From Anadara kagoshimensis (Eukaryota > Mollusca > Bivalvia > Arcoida > Arcidae), in NCBI GenBank assembly GCA_021292105.1, contig CM037872.1, positions 8,295,291-8,359,290 on the forward strand: a DNA stretch of 64,000 bases, written 5' to 3'. Below the pieces are notes generated by a model. It saw only the letters and a program-made list of their open reading frames with translations, made no database searches and was not told the DNA's origin. Shown in pieces: positions 10,439-22,256 of this stretch. How positions within the stretch are numbered: position 1 is the first letter of the stretch; each line of letters starts with the position of its first letter. A program made the position numbers and the translations under genes.

Positions 10439-12017
10439 CATGAATTAATATCATATTGATGGGAAATCCCTATTAAATTTAGATGTTCATGATATGCATC
10501 TATGTTGAAAATATCTTTTTGTTTGTTGCCTGTGCTGGGTATAAATTATTGAAAAATCTTCTTAAAAATACGACAAATAAACGAGAAAACAGCCTTTACA
10601 TCACCATTAGCAACAGCATTGTGAGGTCATCAGACATGAACTGACAAAAATTAAACTGGAAATCAACAGTCCATATCAAGGTCGTGTTGTAACATAAATA
10701 TTACAAGTTTATGTCGTATTTTTTAATTTTTGTGATTTTTTAGCCGAATATGCTATCTATTAACAATTAACTCAGCTGTTACTTTGGCAGGTGATGTAGA
10801 AAGTTCCAGGAATAAAATGCAATTAGCTTACATTGTGTTATTAAAACAGGATTATTGGTGGGGGGATGGGCTCCCGATGGGGGTATTATTAAACCAACAC
10901 ATTGTGATACTCCCTAATATTGACACAAATTTTATATCTGATCTTATAAATATTTAATACATTTTCTCTGATTCTGAAGATTGTTCCTAATTTATTCTGA
11001 ATCGGATAAATTTTACCAGAAAATTCGAACAAAAAAGTAAAGTCTCGCCAAAATTATGACTGTATTGATTTGTTTAAGAATGTATTTTTTGTACAGAACA
11101 TGTGTATCTAAAAGCCACCATTTCTGTCTTCCAACCATAGGTGGTATCTCTGTATCATTTTGTATATAATTCTTAATGGCTAATGACTTGTTCACCCCCA
11201 AAAAGCTAGGATGGTATAATCCAGTTATATGTGAGGAAATACCATTCTGACTTTATGGGTAGAATTTTTTATGTGATGTTGCTTTTTTATTTGTTGATTA
11301 TGTAAATTTGATTCTTTTGTTTGTAATATTGAGGAGAACAGAATAAGGAAAGTTGTATAAAAAATTAAATCATGACTTAAAAGTTGTCACTATTATTTTT
11401 TTCTGCAAAATCACTATGGACAAAATGTCAAGGTTTTCCACCAAAATGAATCACTGACTGCCTTAGTTTGAATCCAATTAGTTACAGACCTCAGTGTGAG
11501 AAAGTTTGTCAGATTGCTCGCCAAAGTTTGGTGGTTTTCTCTGGGCATTACAGTTTTCTTTATAATTCTTGAACTGACTGATTCCATCTCCAATGGAAAT
11601 AATAGTTCCACACAAAAATTAGGGGTACAATGGCGAACCCCATTAGTTTGTTGAATGTTGCTTTAGGTCACATTAGCAATCTTTTAGCTATTTGTTACAA
11701 GACAATCTCTTGTTAATCTTGGGATAATCAAATCATGGTTCATGAGTTTGTACAAGTGCTTCTGATCTGCTTTGTACTAGTGCACACTTGTGGCGATCTG
11801 TAAAAGGCCAGTACACTTAACAATGTTGCTGATAAACGCCACAGGTTCATCAATACATTATACTGACACAGATCCAACCAGTAATGACCTACAAGGAAAA
11901 TCCCTTTATTTTCTTAGTTGAGATTGATGGCGGTGGAATTGAAGGCAATGATGATACACCTTCAGTATTTAAGCTAACATCTTAACCACTCTGCTGCCAT
12001 GGCCCCTTAATTTTTGG
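10439..12017. other. Intergenic, no gene seen
   Basis: No convincing exon, RNA gene or known repeat. Several short open stretches are compatible with chance in AT-rich DNA. Confidence 0.5.
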
Positions 12018-12255
12018 AAGAAAGAGGGGATATTAATTTTGAGTTTCCATCCATCCGTCTTGCATCTGTCCGAAGTTCTTGTCCATGCAAATTCTCCAAA
12101 ACTATGATGCACTATTTCACGAAACTTGGTGCAAAGCATCAAAATTGATAGGAGATGCGCATATCGTTAACCCGAGTTGGTTTGCTCATTTTCCTTGGAG
12201 GTAGCCCTTTAACTGAAAAAAAAACCTGCTGACAGGGGATCCTAATTTGGTGACT
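12018..12255. repeat. Dispersed repeat, copy 2 of the 'AAAGAGGGG.ATAT' family
   Basis: Aligns along its whole length with 9110-9345: TCTGTCCGAAGTTCTTGTCC, AATTCTCCAAAACTATGATG, CGTTAACCCGAGTTGGTTTG and GACAGGGGATCCTAATT. Confidence 0.7.
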
Positions 12256-12948
12256 TAGCCTGCTCATTATTAGAACAATGCATCTTATCTTCATATAATC
12301 TAAATCTGCAATAATATATTTCGTGTACAACGTCCAACTAGAATTGGAAAAAAATATTGGCTGGTCTTTTACAGTCAAGATTACTAAAACTGACCAGTTT
12401 CAGGTTGCAAACCCGAACAAGATCTCATTACAAGGAACAACATTTACACCATCGTCCATAAAATATTACCATATACATGTTTAAAACTGGTCATTACATT
12501 GTTGAAAACATTCTTCTAAATCTGAGTGTTTGTCATCTAAAATAGCGTTTTTAGGTCTGAGTCAAAGGCTAAAGTTGACCTCAAGTGATCATTGTCTGTT
12601 GTCATGCATCTTGAATCCTGCGGTATGTGGCTTGCATCATAAACAATTTAGCATTTTCAACTTCTCCAAAACCAGTAAGTCAGTGATGTTAGAACTTGGT
12701 ATGGATGTTCCTTGAGGCCTTTCAAGTTTGCAAAGCTGGTTTACCTTGACCTGCATTCAAGGTTATCATGATCAGAAATTTTAAACCTTAAAAAAACTGT
12801 TATAAACCTGTATAGCATCAGGACATGAACCTCTACAAAGTTTGCGAAGCATATTGTCCTTAATCTGAGGTGGCGGTTTATCTTCAAAGATATTTCTTCC
12901 CACGTCTTCCCATGTTTTAATAATTTTTTAAAATTAAATAAACAAGAG

Positions 12949-13340
12949 GCCCAATGGGTCTCGCATGCTCACCTGATTAATAATGGCTAGCTGAAGTGTT
13001 TTAAGAAAACTTAAAAACTGAAAGTCCAATGTCAGAATATTTACAAATAGAAATTAGTCGCCACAATTTAAAAGGGTTTACATATACAAGTATTAAAACA
13101 TTTCAGGCTTTTTTTCAAATAATTAACTATTTCAAAATTCTTTCACATACGTGACCTTACCTTTTGAACTCATGACCTTCATCTATATGTCAAAATTATT
13201 GTTGTATCTACCTACAATGTTCCAGTTTACATGCCCATACAAATATTTCCTAATTTTCTAGATATTTACCCATTTCAATATTCTTTCACATCTGTGAACA
13301 AATCACATTCATATATATGACAAAACCACTGGGCCAATTG
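12949..13340 (-). repeat. AGCTCACC-type repeat, diverged, minus strand
   Basis: Begins AACAAGAGGCCCAATGGGTC and GCTCACCTGAT, the complement of the 3' end of the elements at 26608 and 60105. Followed by the diagnostic GTGACCTTACCTTTTGAACT and CATGACCTTCAT words of the internal tandem unit. Confidence 0.7.
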
Positions 13341-13376
13341 AGTCCAAATTTGGTGTGGAAAATCCCTAGGTGGGCT

Positions 13377-13492
13377 GGGGAGCTCACTGCAAAGGTTGAA
13401 ATTTCTGCAACTTCATCTATAGCTGGTGACATCTCCATATAGTTAAATCATCTTAACTTGGACTTAAAACTGCATTCAATCAATCAACTCTA
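13377..13492 (+). repeat. SINE 3' fragment
   Basis: Only the tail of the 3104-type SINE: GCAAAGGTTGAAATTTCTGC, AGCTGGTGACATCTCCATAT, then CATTCAATCAATCAAC. Head missing. Confidence 0.65.
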
Positions 13493-13576
13493 TTTTCTTT
13501 GTTGAAAAAACAGAAATGCCACTGTGGTGTGTACTTAAGCCAGAACATAAAGGTTCATTCAGTAAGCTGAAGGTTT

Positions 13577-13790
13577 GTATGGTATGGTATGGTATGGTAT
13601 GGTATGGTATGTATGGTATGGTATGGTATGGTATGGTATGGTATGTATGGTATGGTATGGTATGGTATGGTATGGTATGGTATGGTATGGTGTGGTATGG
13701 TGGGGTGTGGTATGGTTTGGTGTGTATGGTGTGGTATGATATGGTATGGTATGGTATGGTATGGTATGGTATGGTATGGTATGGTAAGGT
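13577..13790. repeat. (GGTAT)n pentanucleotide satellite
   Basis: About 40 head-to-tail copies of ATGGT with occasional TATG breaks and a diverged patch at 13690-13735. All frames stay open on both strands, giving spurious MVWYG- and PYHTI-type peptides; these are not genes. Confidence 0.97.
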
Positions 13791-14262
13791 GGTTTATCTC
13801 TGACATCCAGATAATTTCAGCCGACATAAAATTATATCAACATGTCGACTAAATATCACGACAAGTCGAGATAATATGAAGAAAAATTGAGACAGTAAAA
13901 TAAAAAGTTGAGATAAAGAACACGATATGTAGAGATTTTTACCATAACTAATCAACATAAGTATCTCGACATGTCCTGTAAAAAAATAAAAGGAGGCGGG
14001 GCCTGTACAAACTGATAATGTCCAAACCGACTCATAATGTCCAAACATTTTTATCAACGCATAATGTCCTAATATCCATCACAATTTTGTCCAAAACAAC
14101 TCATACTGTCTTAATCGACGCATAATGTCCAAACTTTTTCTGACGCATAATGTCCAAACCTTTTGACGCATAATGTCCAAACATTTTTTGACGCATAGTG
14201 TCTAAACTTTTTGACGCATAATGTCCAAACGATTTAACCCATGCCAATAATGTCGATCGAGA

Positions 14263-14515
14263 CAGACAGACAGACAGATAGATAGATAGATAGATAGATA
14301 GAGAGATAAACAGCTAGACAGACAGAATGACAGATAGATTAGGCATATAGATTACATAAGATAGATATATAGATACATAAACAAACAGACGAACAGAGAT
14401 ATAAAAAAGTTCGGAAAATCAGTTCAACTTGCTTAAGTGGGCTATCTATTTATCTATCTATCTACCCATCCATCTATCTATTTATCTTTCTATCTATGCG
14501 TCTGTATGTCTATGT
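14263..14515. repeat. (GACA)n/(GATA)n and opposing (CTAT)n tracts
   Basis: GACAGACAGACAGATAGATA run from 14263 to about 14303 and CTATCTATTTATCTATC from about 14440 to 14510 on the same strand, so the pair can fold on itself. Located just inside the left arm of the fold-back element. Confidence 0.85.
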
Positions 14516-14579
14516 ATCTTTCTAGATGTCTACCTGTCTGTCCGTCCGTTCGCTTCACAGCATATACAGTGTTTTTTTC

Positions 14580-15684
14580 TTTTTAGCTCACCTGGCCTAA
14601 CAAGGCCATGTTAGCTTTTGCCATCACTTGGCGTCCGTCGTCGTCGTCGTCCGTCCGTCGTTAAAGATCAACTCCTCAGAAACCGCTGGGCCATTTGCAA
14701 CCAAACTTTGTCACAACAGTCCTTGGGTGGTCTACTTAAAAAATTGTGTCCGACATGTCCGCACCTAATCCAAGGTGGCCACCAGCGGGGACCATAGATT
14801 AACATTGGACCCTATGGGAAAATATGTCCAAGGATATTTTTATCTGAAACTACTGAGCCAATTGGAACCAAACTTGACCACACAATAGTTTTTGGGTGGT
14901 GTTATTTTAAGTCTGCACCTAATCTAAGATAGCTGCCAAAGGGAAACATAGGTTAACATTGGACCCTATGGGAACAATTTCAAAGATCTTTTTCTCTAAA
15001 ACCCCTGAGCCAATTGGAACCAAACTTGCCCACAATAGTCTTTGGGTGGCCCCCTACAACATTGGTGTTTTTGATGGCCACACAAAATCCAAGAAGGCCG
15101 TCAGTGGAGAACATATTATAACATTGAACAATATGGGAAAATACGTTGAAACATACTTTTCTCTGAAACTACTGAGTCAATTGGAACCAAACTCGGCCAC
15201 AATAGTCATTGGGTCTTTACATTTGGTATTTTAAAATAACTTCTGCATTTAAAAATCAACTCCTGAGAAACCACTTGGCCAATTGTAACCATACTTTGTG
15301 ACAATAGTCCTTGTGTGGTCTACCTGAAATATTGTGTCCGACATGTTCGCACGTAATCCAAGGTGGCAACCATAGTACATCAGTCAGACTGCCTTATGGC
15401 TGTTGTCCTTGACCTTAATTTCATGGTCCATTGACCAGTTTTTGGATAAGGAAACTTTCTCAGGTATTTTACATGAAAAGTCGATGATACTTGGTATGTA
15501 TTGTCTCAAAATTTTGAAATATGGTTTAGTTTTGAAAGGAAACAATATTGAAATTTTGTGATAGAAATAATATTGTGTAATAAATTTCAAGCATTTATTT
15601 AAACATTATACTATCTGTTGATTTTCATTCTGCAACAACTCTACCTAGGTGAGCTATACAGGCTCCTGGGAGCCTCTAGTTTTT
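14580..15684 (+). repeat. AGCTCACCTGG...AGGTGAGC repeat element with internal repeats
   Basis: Starts TTTTTAGCTCACCTGGCCTA with a small GGCCTAACAAGGCC hairpin, and ends GGTGAGCTATACAGGCTCCT followed by GGGAGCCTCTAGTTTTT. Contains about five repeats of a unit with ACTGAGCCAATTGGAACCAA and CTTTGGGTGG. Same design as the 26608 element but a separate family. No coding region. Confidence 0.75.
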
Positions 15685-16037
15685 CTATGCTTGGGAATAT
15701 CATCAATATTTTGGAAAAGGAAATTGTTCAGTTCCTTACAGACTGTTTTTCTCATCAATCTTTTTTATTACTTCATGCATAATTGTACTTGTAACCAAGC
15801 CAGGGCTTAGCGGTTTATATTAAAGTTGATTTTTGAAAATTATAAGTTGTTTTTTGTATTATGTAATTTTAAAAGTATGTTTTACTGTTTGTTTAATTTG
15901 ATATTGACATGATGGGCTGCTTTTACTTACGTGATGTATTTCTTAAATAGATTTTCAATTATATTACTTGTAATGCAAGTCGAGGTTTGGAAATCTGATA
16001 TACGGTTACCTGTTCCCATAATGATGTTGATTTACTC

Positions 16038-16039
<2 letters not shown>

Positions 16040-16071
<32 letters not shown>

Positions 16072-16098
16072 ATCTCTTAATTAATTAATTAATTATAG
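16040..16098. repeat. (TC)n followed by (TTAA)n
   Basis: CTCTCTCTCTCTCTCTCT run then TTAATTAATTAATTAATT. Simple sequence inside the fold-back element. Confidence 0.9.
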
Positions 16099-16882
16099 CA
16101 CCCCAGAATCATAAAAGAAGAGATTAAATATTTTGTTTAAGACACATCTATATCGAGTAATCATTCAGTTGATTCTGTTATTCTTGGAGAAATGTTACCT
16201 TTTCCTTGGTTTGGTCCTTTATCTCTTCGCTTGATCAGAGTGCAAAATAAATATAAACCAGCTACTTAGTTTGTTTTTCACGAGGACCACCAACTATTTC
16301 TGACAGTTTCAGTTGAGTGAAATAAAATTAATTTCTTTTAAAATCTGTAAAATTAATGAAGTGACGGACCAATGAACCGTCGGAACAGCGATGTTTCACC
16401 AGATCAAACATGCATGATCTCACAAATGGGGTCCACGTTTGAAAAAATCCCTACCCACTGACTTGATGTTGCATAAAAGCTGCTCCAGGTTTAAAAAAAT
16501 CAATAGAAATGTGCTGATTTTCGAAATTCGTGAAACAAGGGATAAACAATGAAATCAGCCTTGGACATAAGTATAAAGATATCAACATTATTGGCATGAG
16601 TCAAATCGTTTGGACATTATGCGTCAAAAAGTTTGGACATTATGCGTCAAAAAGCTTAGACATTATGCGTCAAAAGGTTTGGACACTATGCGTCAAAAAA
16701 TGTTTGGACATTATGCATCAAAAGGTTTGGACATAATGCGTCAGAAAAAGTTTGGACATTATGCGTCGATTTGGACAGTATGAGTTGTTTTGGACAAAAA
16801 TGTGATGGAAATTAGGACATTATGCGTTGATAAAAATGATTGGACATTATGAGTCGGTTTAGACATTATCAGTTTGTACAGG

Positions 16883-17930
16883 GCCAGTGTCCCCTTGCAA
16901 AATGTGAAAAAATGGCTTTAAATGGGGGCATTGTGGTGAAACATGAACCTGATATTTGCTGTTAAATGATACTAGTAAATACAAAATAAAAGTTATGAAT
17001 TTAAATACAAATATATTCATACACATCGATAATGAGGCAATGCTAAACTTTGCCGAGATAGAACATTGCACATATACAGTTAAACTAATTAAATAAGTTG
17101 GTATTAAAAGTAACTTATAATAATAGTATTACAATAGTAACCTAGAGGGCAGGCGGTATACTCGTTACTGAACACCACCTAATTTTAATTGTCATTTTTC
17201 ATTCTGTTCGGAGCAGCTTACATCAAAAAGAGACAAACCCTGCCAAACGGTTTTTTCAGCTATATTTCTCTCCGTACAGTGTTTTTTAATGAAGTTTTCA
17301 GACAGGCGTGGATATGAACCGATACCATATTATAACCCAGACAAAAATAGAGGCGCTATGGTCTGGAAAATGTTCATCTAGTCAGTCACAACTAATTCTT
17401 CAACGTGACATCAAAAAATCCCTTTCACAACAAGTAAGTATTTTTTGCAGCAAACAATCGGTATACCAAGGGGTACAAACTGTGCAACATTACTTGTTAA
17501 TTTTTTCTTTATTTTTATGAAGCAGAATTTATTTTAGAACCTTGTTAAATCTAGAGAGAAGACTGTTGCCAAATCATCCAACTCCCCATACAGATATAGA
17601 TCACGTTCCGTTTTTTAACAATTCTTAATTTGAGACTATGTGAATGTCATCTATCCTAATGATATTGAAATAAAAGATACACTGATTCCTCAAGTTCTGC
17701 TTCACATTCAGACTTATACCTGAATTATGACGCCCACGAAAGCCTATATTTGAAACTTTATGACAAACGTGATGACTTCAAATTTTCTATTGTCAATTTT
17801 CCTTTCGGTCTCTGCAGCAATATACCTGCTTCTCCTGTTTATGATGTCACCGTATTTGTTTCCCAATTAATACGCTATGGTAGAGCTTATAACTACTACA
17901 GGGTTTTTGTACAACGAATCAGTTGAACCT
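16883..17930. other. Intergenic, nothing recognised
   Basis: No exon or repeat that I can support. A short open stretch at 17308-17520 lacks any recognisable domain. Confidence 0.45.
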
Positions 17931-18380
17931 GGGATATTGCAAGCCTAAGCTTATCAAGGCCCTCAAAAGTTTTATGTTGTTATGGTAGTCATCATATTAT
18001 TGTTATTAAGTATGATGTCATTATGTCCAGGATTGTCCTGCATTTGACGTCCCATAGTTACATGTTCCTTTCACACAATTTTGATTGCATACGTGGCGGG
18101 TGTAGCTAGCCAAACAGGAGGTGCCTACCCTTATGGAGCACCCGGCCTCACCTCCCTGGTGGAAGTTCACGTGTCTAACCTAGCTTGTCAGTTCCAACTG
18201 GCGTTTTTACTTTGCTTCTGGATTGTGATTCGGGTGTGGTTTTTGATTGTGATTCACAAAAACGTTTTTTATAATTTTCTATTTTCTGTGTATTTCTGTA
18301 AAAAAAATTAAAAATACGATTTGATTTTTACCGAGGCAATTGCCTTGATTGCCTCAGTACTTGAAGCTACGCCCCTGCAG
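17931..18380 (+). repeat. Mid-repetitive element with GGCGGGTGTAGCTAGC core
   Basis: Words ATATTGCAAGCCTAAGCTTA, AAGGCCCTCAAAAG, TTTGACGTCCCATAGTTACA and ACGTGGCGGGTGTAGCTAGC recur in the window: reversed at 58050-58150 and 62660-62720, and the GGCGGGTGTAGCTA part at 56960. It ends near GAGGCAATTGCCTTGATTGC, which resembles 63160-63200. Looks like a composite family of interspersed repeats without coding capacity. Confidence 0.55.
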
Positions 18381-19226
18381 AAATGAAGATTAGCTGGGGC
18401 CCAGTAGCCCATGGCTACTAAAATCAGTCTGGGATCCTTAATATTTACACATTTTAGCTATTTATTACATTTTTTCTGAAGTGAGCTTGGACCCAACTCA
18501 AAATAGTTAAACTGCAACCCTGCCCTGGCTGTATTTAATTCCAATTTTTACTGAAGATTTTCATGACATTTGTCGAAAAGACAATTCTCTATATATTTTT
18601 ATCCTTTACTATTTCCTTCATATTTGTGATTTTTACCGAAGCAGTTGCCTCATAGTAAGCTACATCCCTTCATTGATTCTGTCCAGGGCATATAATTGAT
18701 TAGATGATTGGCGGGAAAATTAAGTCCGTTTATATTCTTGGCGGGATTACTTTATTCACGATCACAAAGACGTTTGTTACCAACTGAAAGTAAGAAGAAT
18801 GAAACAACCATTTTGCAGACCAGGATCATTCGGTTGCTTGCACTCGACCAGACGACCAATTTATGTTCACAGTTTTCCAGGCTATTTTGCTAGTTCTTAA
18901 ATCAACTGTAGACTTTCTAAGGTTTGTGACACGACACAACAATCTAGCGATTTTATTTATTTTATTTTTTGTTTGTTATGCCTGTCAGGTTCGTAAAAGA
19001 CCACTGAAAAATGCATTCGTAGACAAACAGCATGTCTGTCCACAGGGCCTGTAACAATTTTTTTTATAAAATAATATAATCGTCGTTTGACCATATATAT
19101 ATTTAAATTGTTGCAGGCCCCTGTGTTTTGATTTGAGTAAATTCGTAAAGTCACAAAGTGGTTTGTTTTTCCCACGACATTCTTTTTTAACCAGTTACAG
19201 TTAAACTAAGAGAAACTTGTTCTCTT
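18381..19226. other. Intergenic, nothing recognised
   Basis: Low-complexity AT-rich DNA. No supported exon. Confidence 0.45.
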
Positions 19227-19757
19227 GTTCGTGGCATTTTGTTTATACCAGATATCAATCATAGGAAGCACATCACTGCACATGTTCAAAGTCCAAAAGG
19301 CGCCATAAGTGTTCAACTTTCCATTTTTGTTAGAAAAATCTTAAAATATGTTTGAAAATTACGAAAATATGAAAAATTATCGGAAATTTCAATTTTTAGA
19401 AAAATTTGACTATTCCCAAACTATTCTTAAACTATCTCATTATTTTTTCGTCATATGTAAAATATATCAATTTGTATCCTCCAGTGCTCTAACTTCGTGG
19501 TAGCGTCAAGTTCGTGGCATTTTGTTTATACCGGATATCAATCATAGGAAGCACATCACTGCACATGTTCAAAGTCAAAAAGGCGCCATAAGTGTTCAAC
19601 TTTCCATTTTCGTTAGAAAATTTTTAAAATATGTTTGAAAATTACGAAAATATGTAAAAATATCGGAAATTTCAATTTTTAGACAAATTTTACTATTCCC
19701 AAATTATTCTTAAACTATCTCATTATTTTTTCGTCACATGTAAAATAAATCAAGATG
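19227..19757. repeat. Tandem duplication, 283-bp period
   Basis: GTTCGTGGCATTTTGTTTAT begins at 19227 and again at 19510. The two units match over most of their length (GGAAGCACATCACTGCACAT, AAGGCGCCATAAGTGTTCAA). The inverted word CCACGAAC appears at about 20111 and 20308, so the duplication may belong to a larger fold-back element. Confidence 0.85.
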
Positions 19758-20374
19758 TAAACTATGTTGTCTGCAAATGGAGTGTCTGACTTATTTATCC
19801 AATCCAGGTTTGAAACATTTAGTACCAGGTAAATATAGTTTTTAATGAAATCAAACACGTGTGACACTCACGCCATTTTCAGTAAAATATATGCATTTTT
19901 CACTATATAATATGATGTAAAAACGGGTGTAAAAACGAGGTCAATTGCTCATGTCATACCGGAAGTGTATGATCGTTTTTTCTTGTTATAAATTTTATTT
20001 TTTAACTAATTCTGTTGTTAATCTAAACTAGACTACTTAAAATATATTTATTAGAGAAAAATCAGTTTTTTAGAATTAATCACGTAAAATCACGTGATCC
20101 GGGAGACCTCCCACGAACTTTCCACACATTCTTCAAAAAAGCATCTAACTGGAGGGTATTGTTTACAAACGATGTTTACCGGTATTTAACGAAGATAACC
20201 AAGGTTATTTCCGGTTTTGAAACTGATTTGACACGAAATTTGAAGTAAGACTCAAATGTTTATTTGTTGACGATTTCCAATTAATTTTTTGACACAAACT
20301 GTTAGTACCACGAACTTAGAACACACGAGGATACATGGGGATAAACAGAGGTTAAACTTCTTACTTTTAGACCA

Positions 20375-20640
20375 CTACACAGTCGGATCCAGAATTTTAG
20401 AAAGGGGGGGGGGCGTATAATGTGAGAGCCGAAATTATGCTGGAACCTTCTAGGGGTGTCGGGGGGCATGCTCCCCGGAAGATTTTGAAAAAAATGGTGC
20501 AAAAATCCTGAAATCTGAGCTGCATCAAAGAGGAAAAAATCTTTCATTCAAAAAATCAAAATGAACAGTATGTAATTATTGGCGACATAAAGGGGGGGGC
20601 GTATGCCCCTACACCCCCCGCTGAATCCGCAACTGCTACA
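20375..20640. mobile_element. Probable MITE with G-rich arms
   Basis: Left end CAGTCGGATCCAGAATTTTA followed by a run of ten G. The right end has CCCCTACACCCCCCGCTGAA and TCCGCAACTG, roughly the inverted complement. Interior CTAGGGGTGTCGGGGGGCAT and CCCCGGAAG is also semi-palindromic. No coding frame. Confidence 0.55.
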
Positions 20641-22212
20641 TTAAAAGTCTAAAAGTCATCAACACCACATTGTCTTCCCGTAGTTTCTTTTGAGGTCTTC
20701 TGTTGTAGCATGAAGATACTCTGGGTCTGGTCTCGGGATTTGTACTTTTTTGTCCATTAGTTTGTCTTAATTTCACTTTGTCCTTGGGTTTTAAATCCTG
20801 TTTTAGTATTCAGTGATTAAGTTATTAACAATTAAAGTTGGGAAATTAAAAATGTTACAGTCTTCTTTATTTTAGGCTAGTGTGTTTTGATTTTCTACAT
20901 TTTTGTTTCATTTTTTTGCAACCATTAGGCTATAAGTTGTTTTTATATATACTTTTTACATTATCTGCTAAATTTGTTGACTTGATAATATTGTATTTGA
21001 ACATTTAAATTGTTAAATTTGCATTACAACCTAGCTGTTTAAATTTCGTACTCATTTCTGAGATAAACTGCATTGTATCTACTTGCATTTAGAGATAATG
21101 ATGACAGTTTAACTTTTGCAAAGGGTTGTTTATTGTTAAAATTGGAGAAAATATTCAGTCATATGCAGGCAAAAAATCTATCTGCCTTTTTTTAGCATAA
21201 ACACCCCAAGGATCATCGAGCACTCTGCTCTTTGTAATAATTTGTGTTTAAAAAATAGATGTATATGAAGAAAAAAATTAATTATTTTAGATTTGTTATA
21301 TTTAATTTTAAAAACTGCAATTTTTGTGTTGTTTGGACGTTACCTGGTCAGTCAACTATCAGTGGTCAACAAAAATTGTCAATGAAAAATAGAGAAGACA
21401 TGATATTTTATTATAAAATCTACAGTATATTTTCATGTCACCACACAGGATCGGTCAAAAACTCGCGCTCAAATTTTTGGGAATTTTTCGCTATCAAAAC
21501 CTTCAGTGAACCTAGACCTATGCTTATCATTAAATATTCAACAAATTCTGTCTTCCGTTACGTCAATTTTAAGTCAAGTGTGTAGTCGGTCAATGTGTTG
21601 TAAATGATAATGTCGGCACCAATTTGTAAAATCTGTCCATAGTTTGACATTATCACAAAGCAAGCATTCATAAATGTATTATTGTGTTAAGTATGTATTT
21701 ATTTTTGTTATTCTAATATATTGTTTTGCAATTCTGCTATGGGATCATATGTTGATGATCGTGAAAGTGGGCATTACCTATTGAGGTTATCATTCAGAAA
21801 CAGCTGACATAAGAAGTGTGTCAAAAGTAATGTGCATTTAGTTTACAAATGTCATTAATGTTATTGATATCTTGCTGATTTTTATCGCAAATATTAAATA
21901 TAGCCAAGTTGTGAATGGATGAAAAATTGTTGATGCAACACCAAGTTACAAGAAGTACCATGCGTTTCCATATCAGTGTTGACTTTACTTTCAGATGAAT
22001 GTCAATTTGGTCAAAGTAATGTTCGTATTGATTAGTTCTCTATTTTTTGATAATTTGCCCAATTGTTGGCTTTAGTAAAACACTGACACTTAATTAAGTA
22101 GTTTTAAAAAATTGTCTGAGCCTTGATCCAACATAATTATATTTAGATGATAAAATTAATATTGTTAATTAATTACAAAAATAAAAAATTTGAAAAAATA
22201 TATTTATTTCAG
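20641..22212. other. Upstream region of the PRDM9-like gene; promoter not identified
   Basis: AT-rich, with no recognisable TATA/initiator pair or CpG-rich patch. Because a splice acceptor (TTTCAG, 22207-22212) precedes the exon with the start codon, the promoter and at least one non-coding exon should lie upstream, here or further left. Confidence 0.4.
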
Positions 22213-22256
22213 GATTTATTGCAGAAGTTGAGAAAATGGCTAAAAAGTTTAATATG
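22213..22256 (+). CDS. PRDM9: PRDM9 exon 1 (coding from 22236)
   Basis: Acceptor TTTCAG ends at 22212, donor GTAAGT at 22257. The first 23 bases are untranslated; ATG at 22236 gives MAKKFNM, ending in phase 0. The start is chosen because it is the only ATG in the exon that reads in phase into the KRAB exon. It is the least certain exon because only seven residues are coded. Confidence 0.6.

Larger units (their letters stand above)
14002..16882. mobile_element. 2.9-kb fold-back element with 18-bp subterminal repeats
   Basis: The left end begins CCTGTACAAACTGATAATGT and carries about eight copies of GACGCATAATGTCCAAAC (14028-14235). The right end (16609-16882) is its mirror image with about nine copies and closes ATTATCAGTTTGTACAGG. 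Inverted arms are at least 250 bp. The interior holds a (GATA)n tract, an inverted (CTAT)n tract and a nested AGCTCACCTGG repeat, but no transposase frame. No clear target duplication was found, so superfamily is open. Confidence 0.8.

Noticed and set aside
21259..21585. Plus-strand open frame of 108 codons upstream of PRDM9
   Set aside because: Low-complexity, Phe/Asn/Lys-rich AT-driven composition; no family match and no splice link to exon 1.
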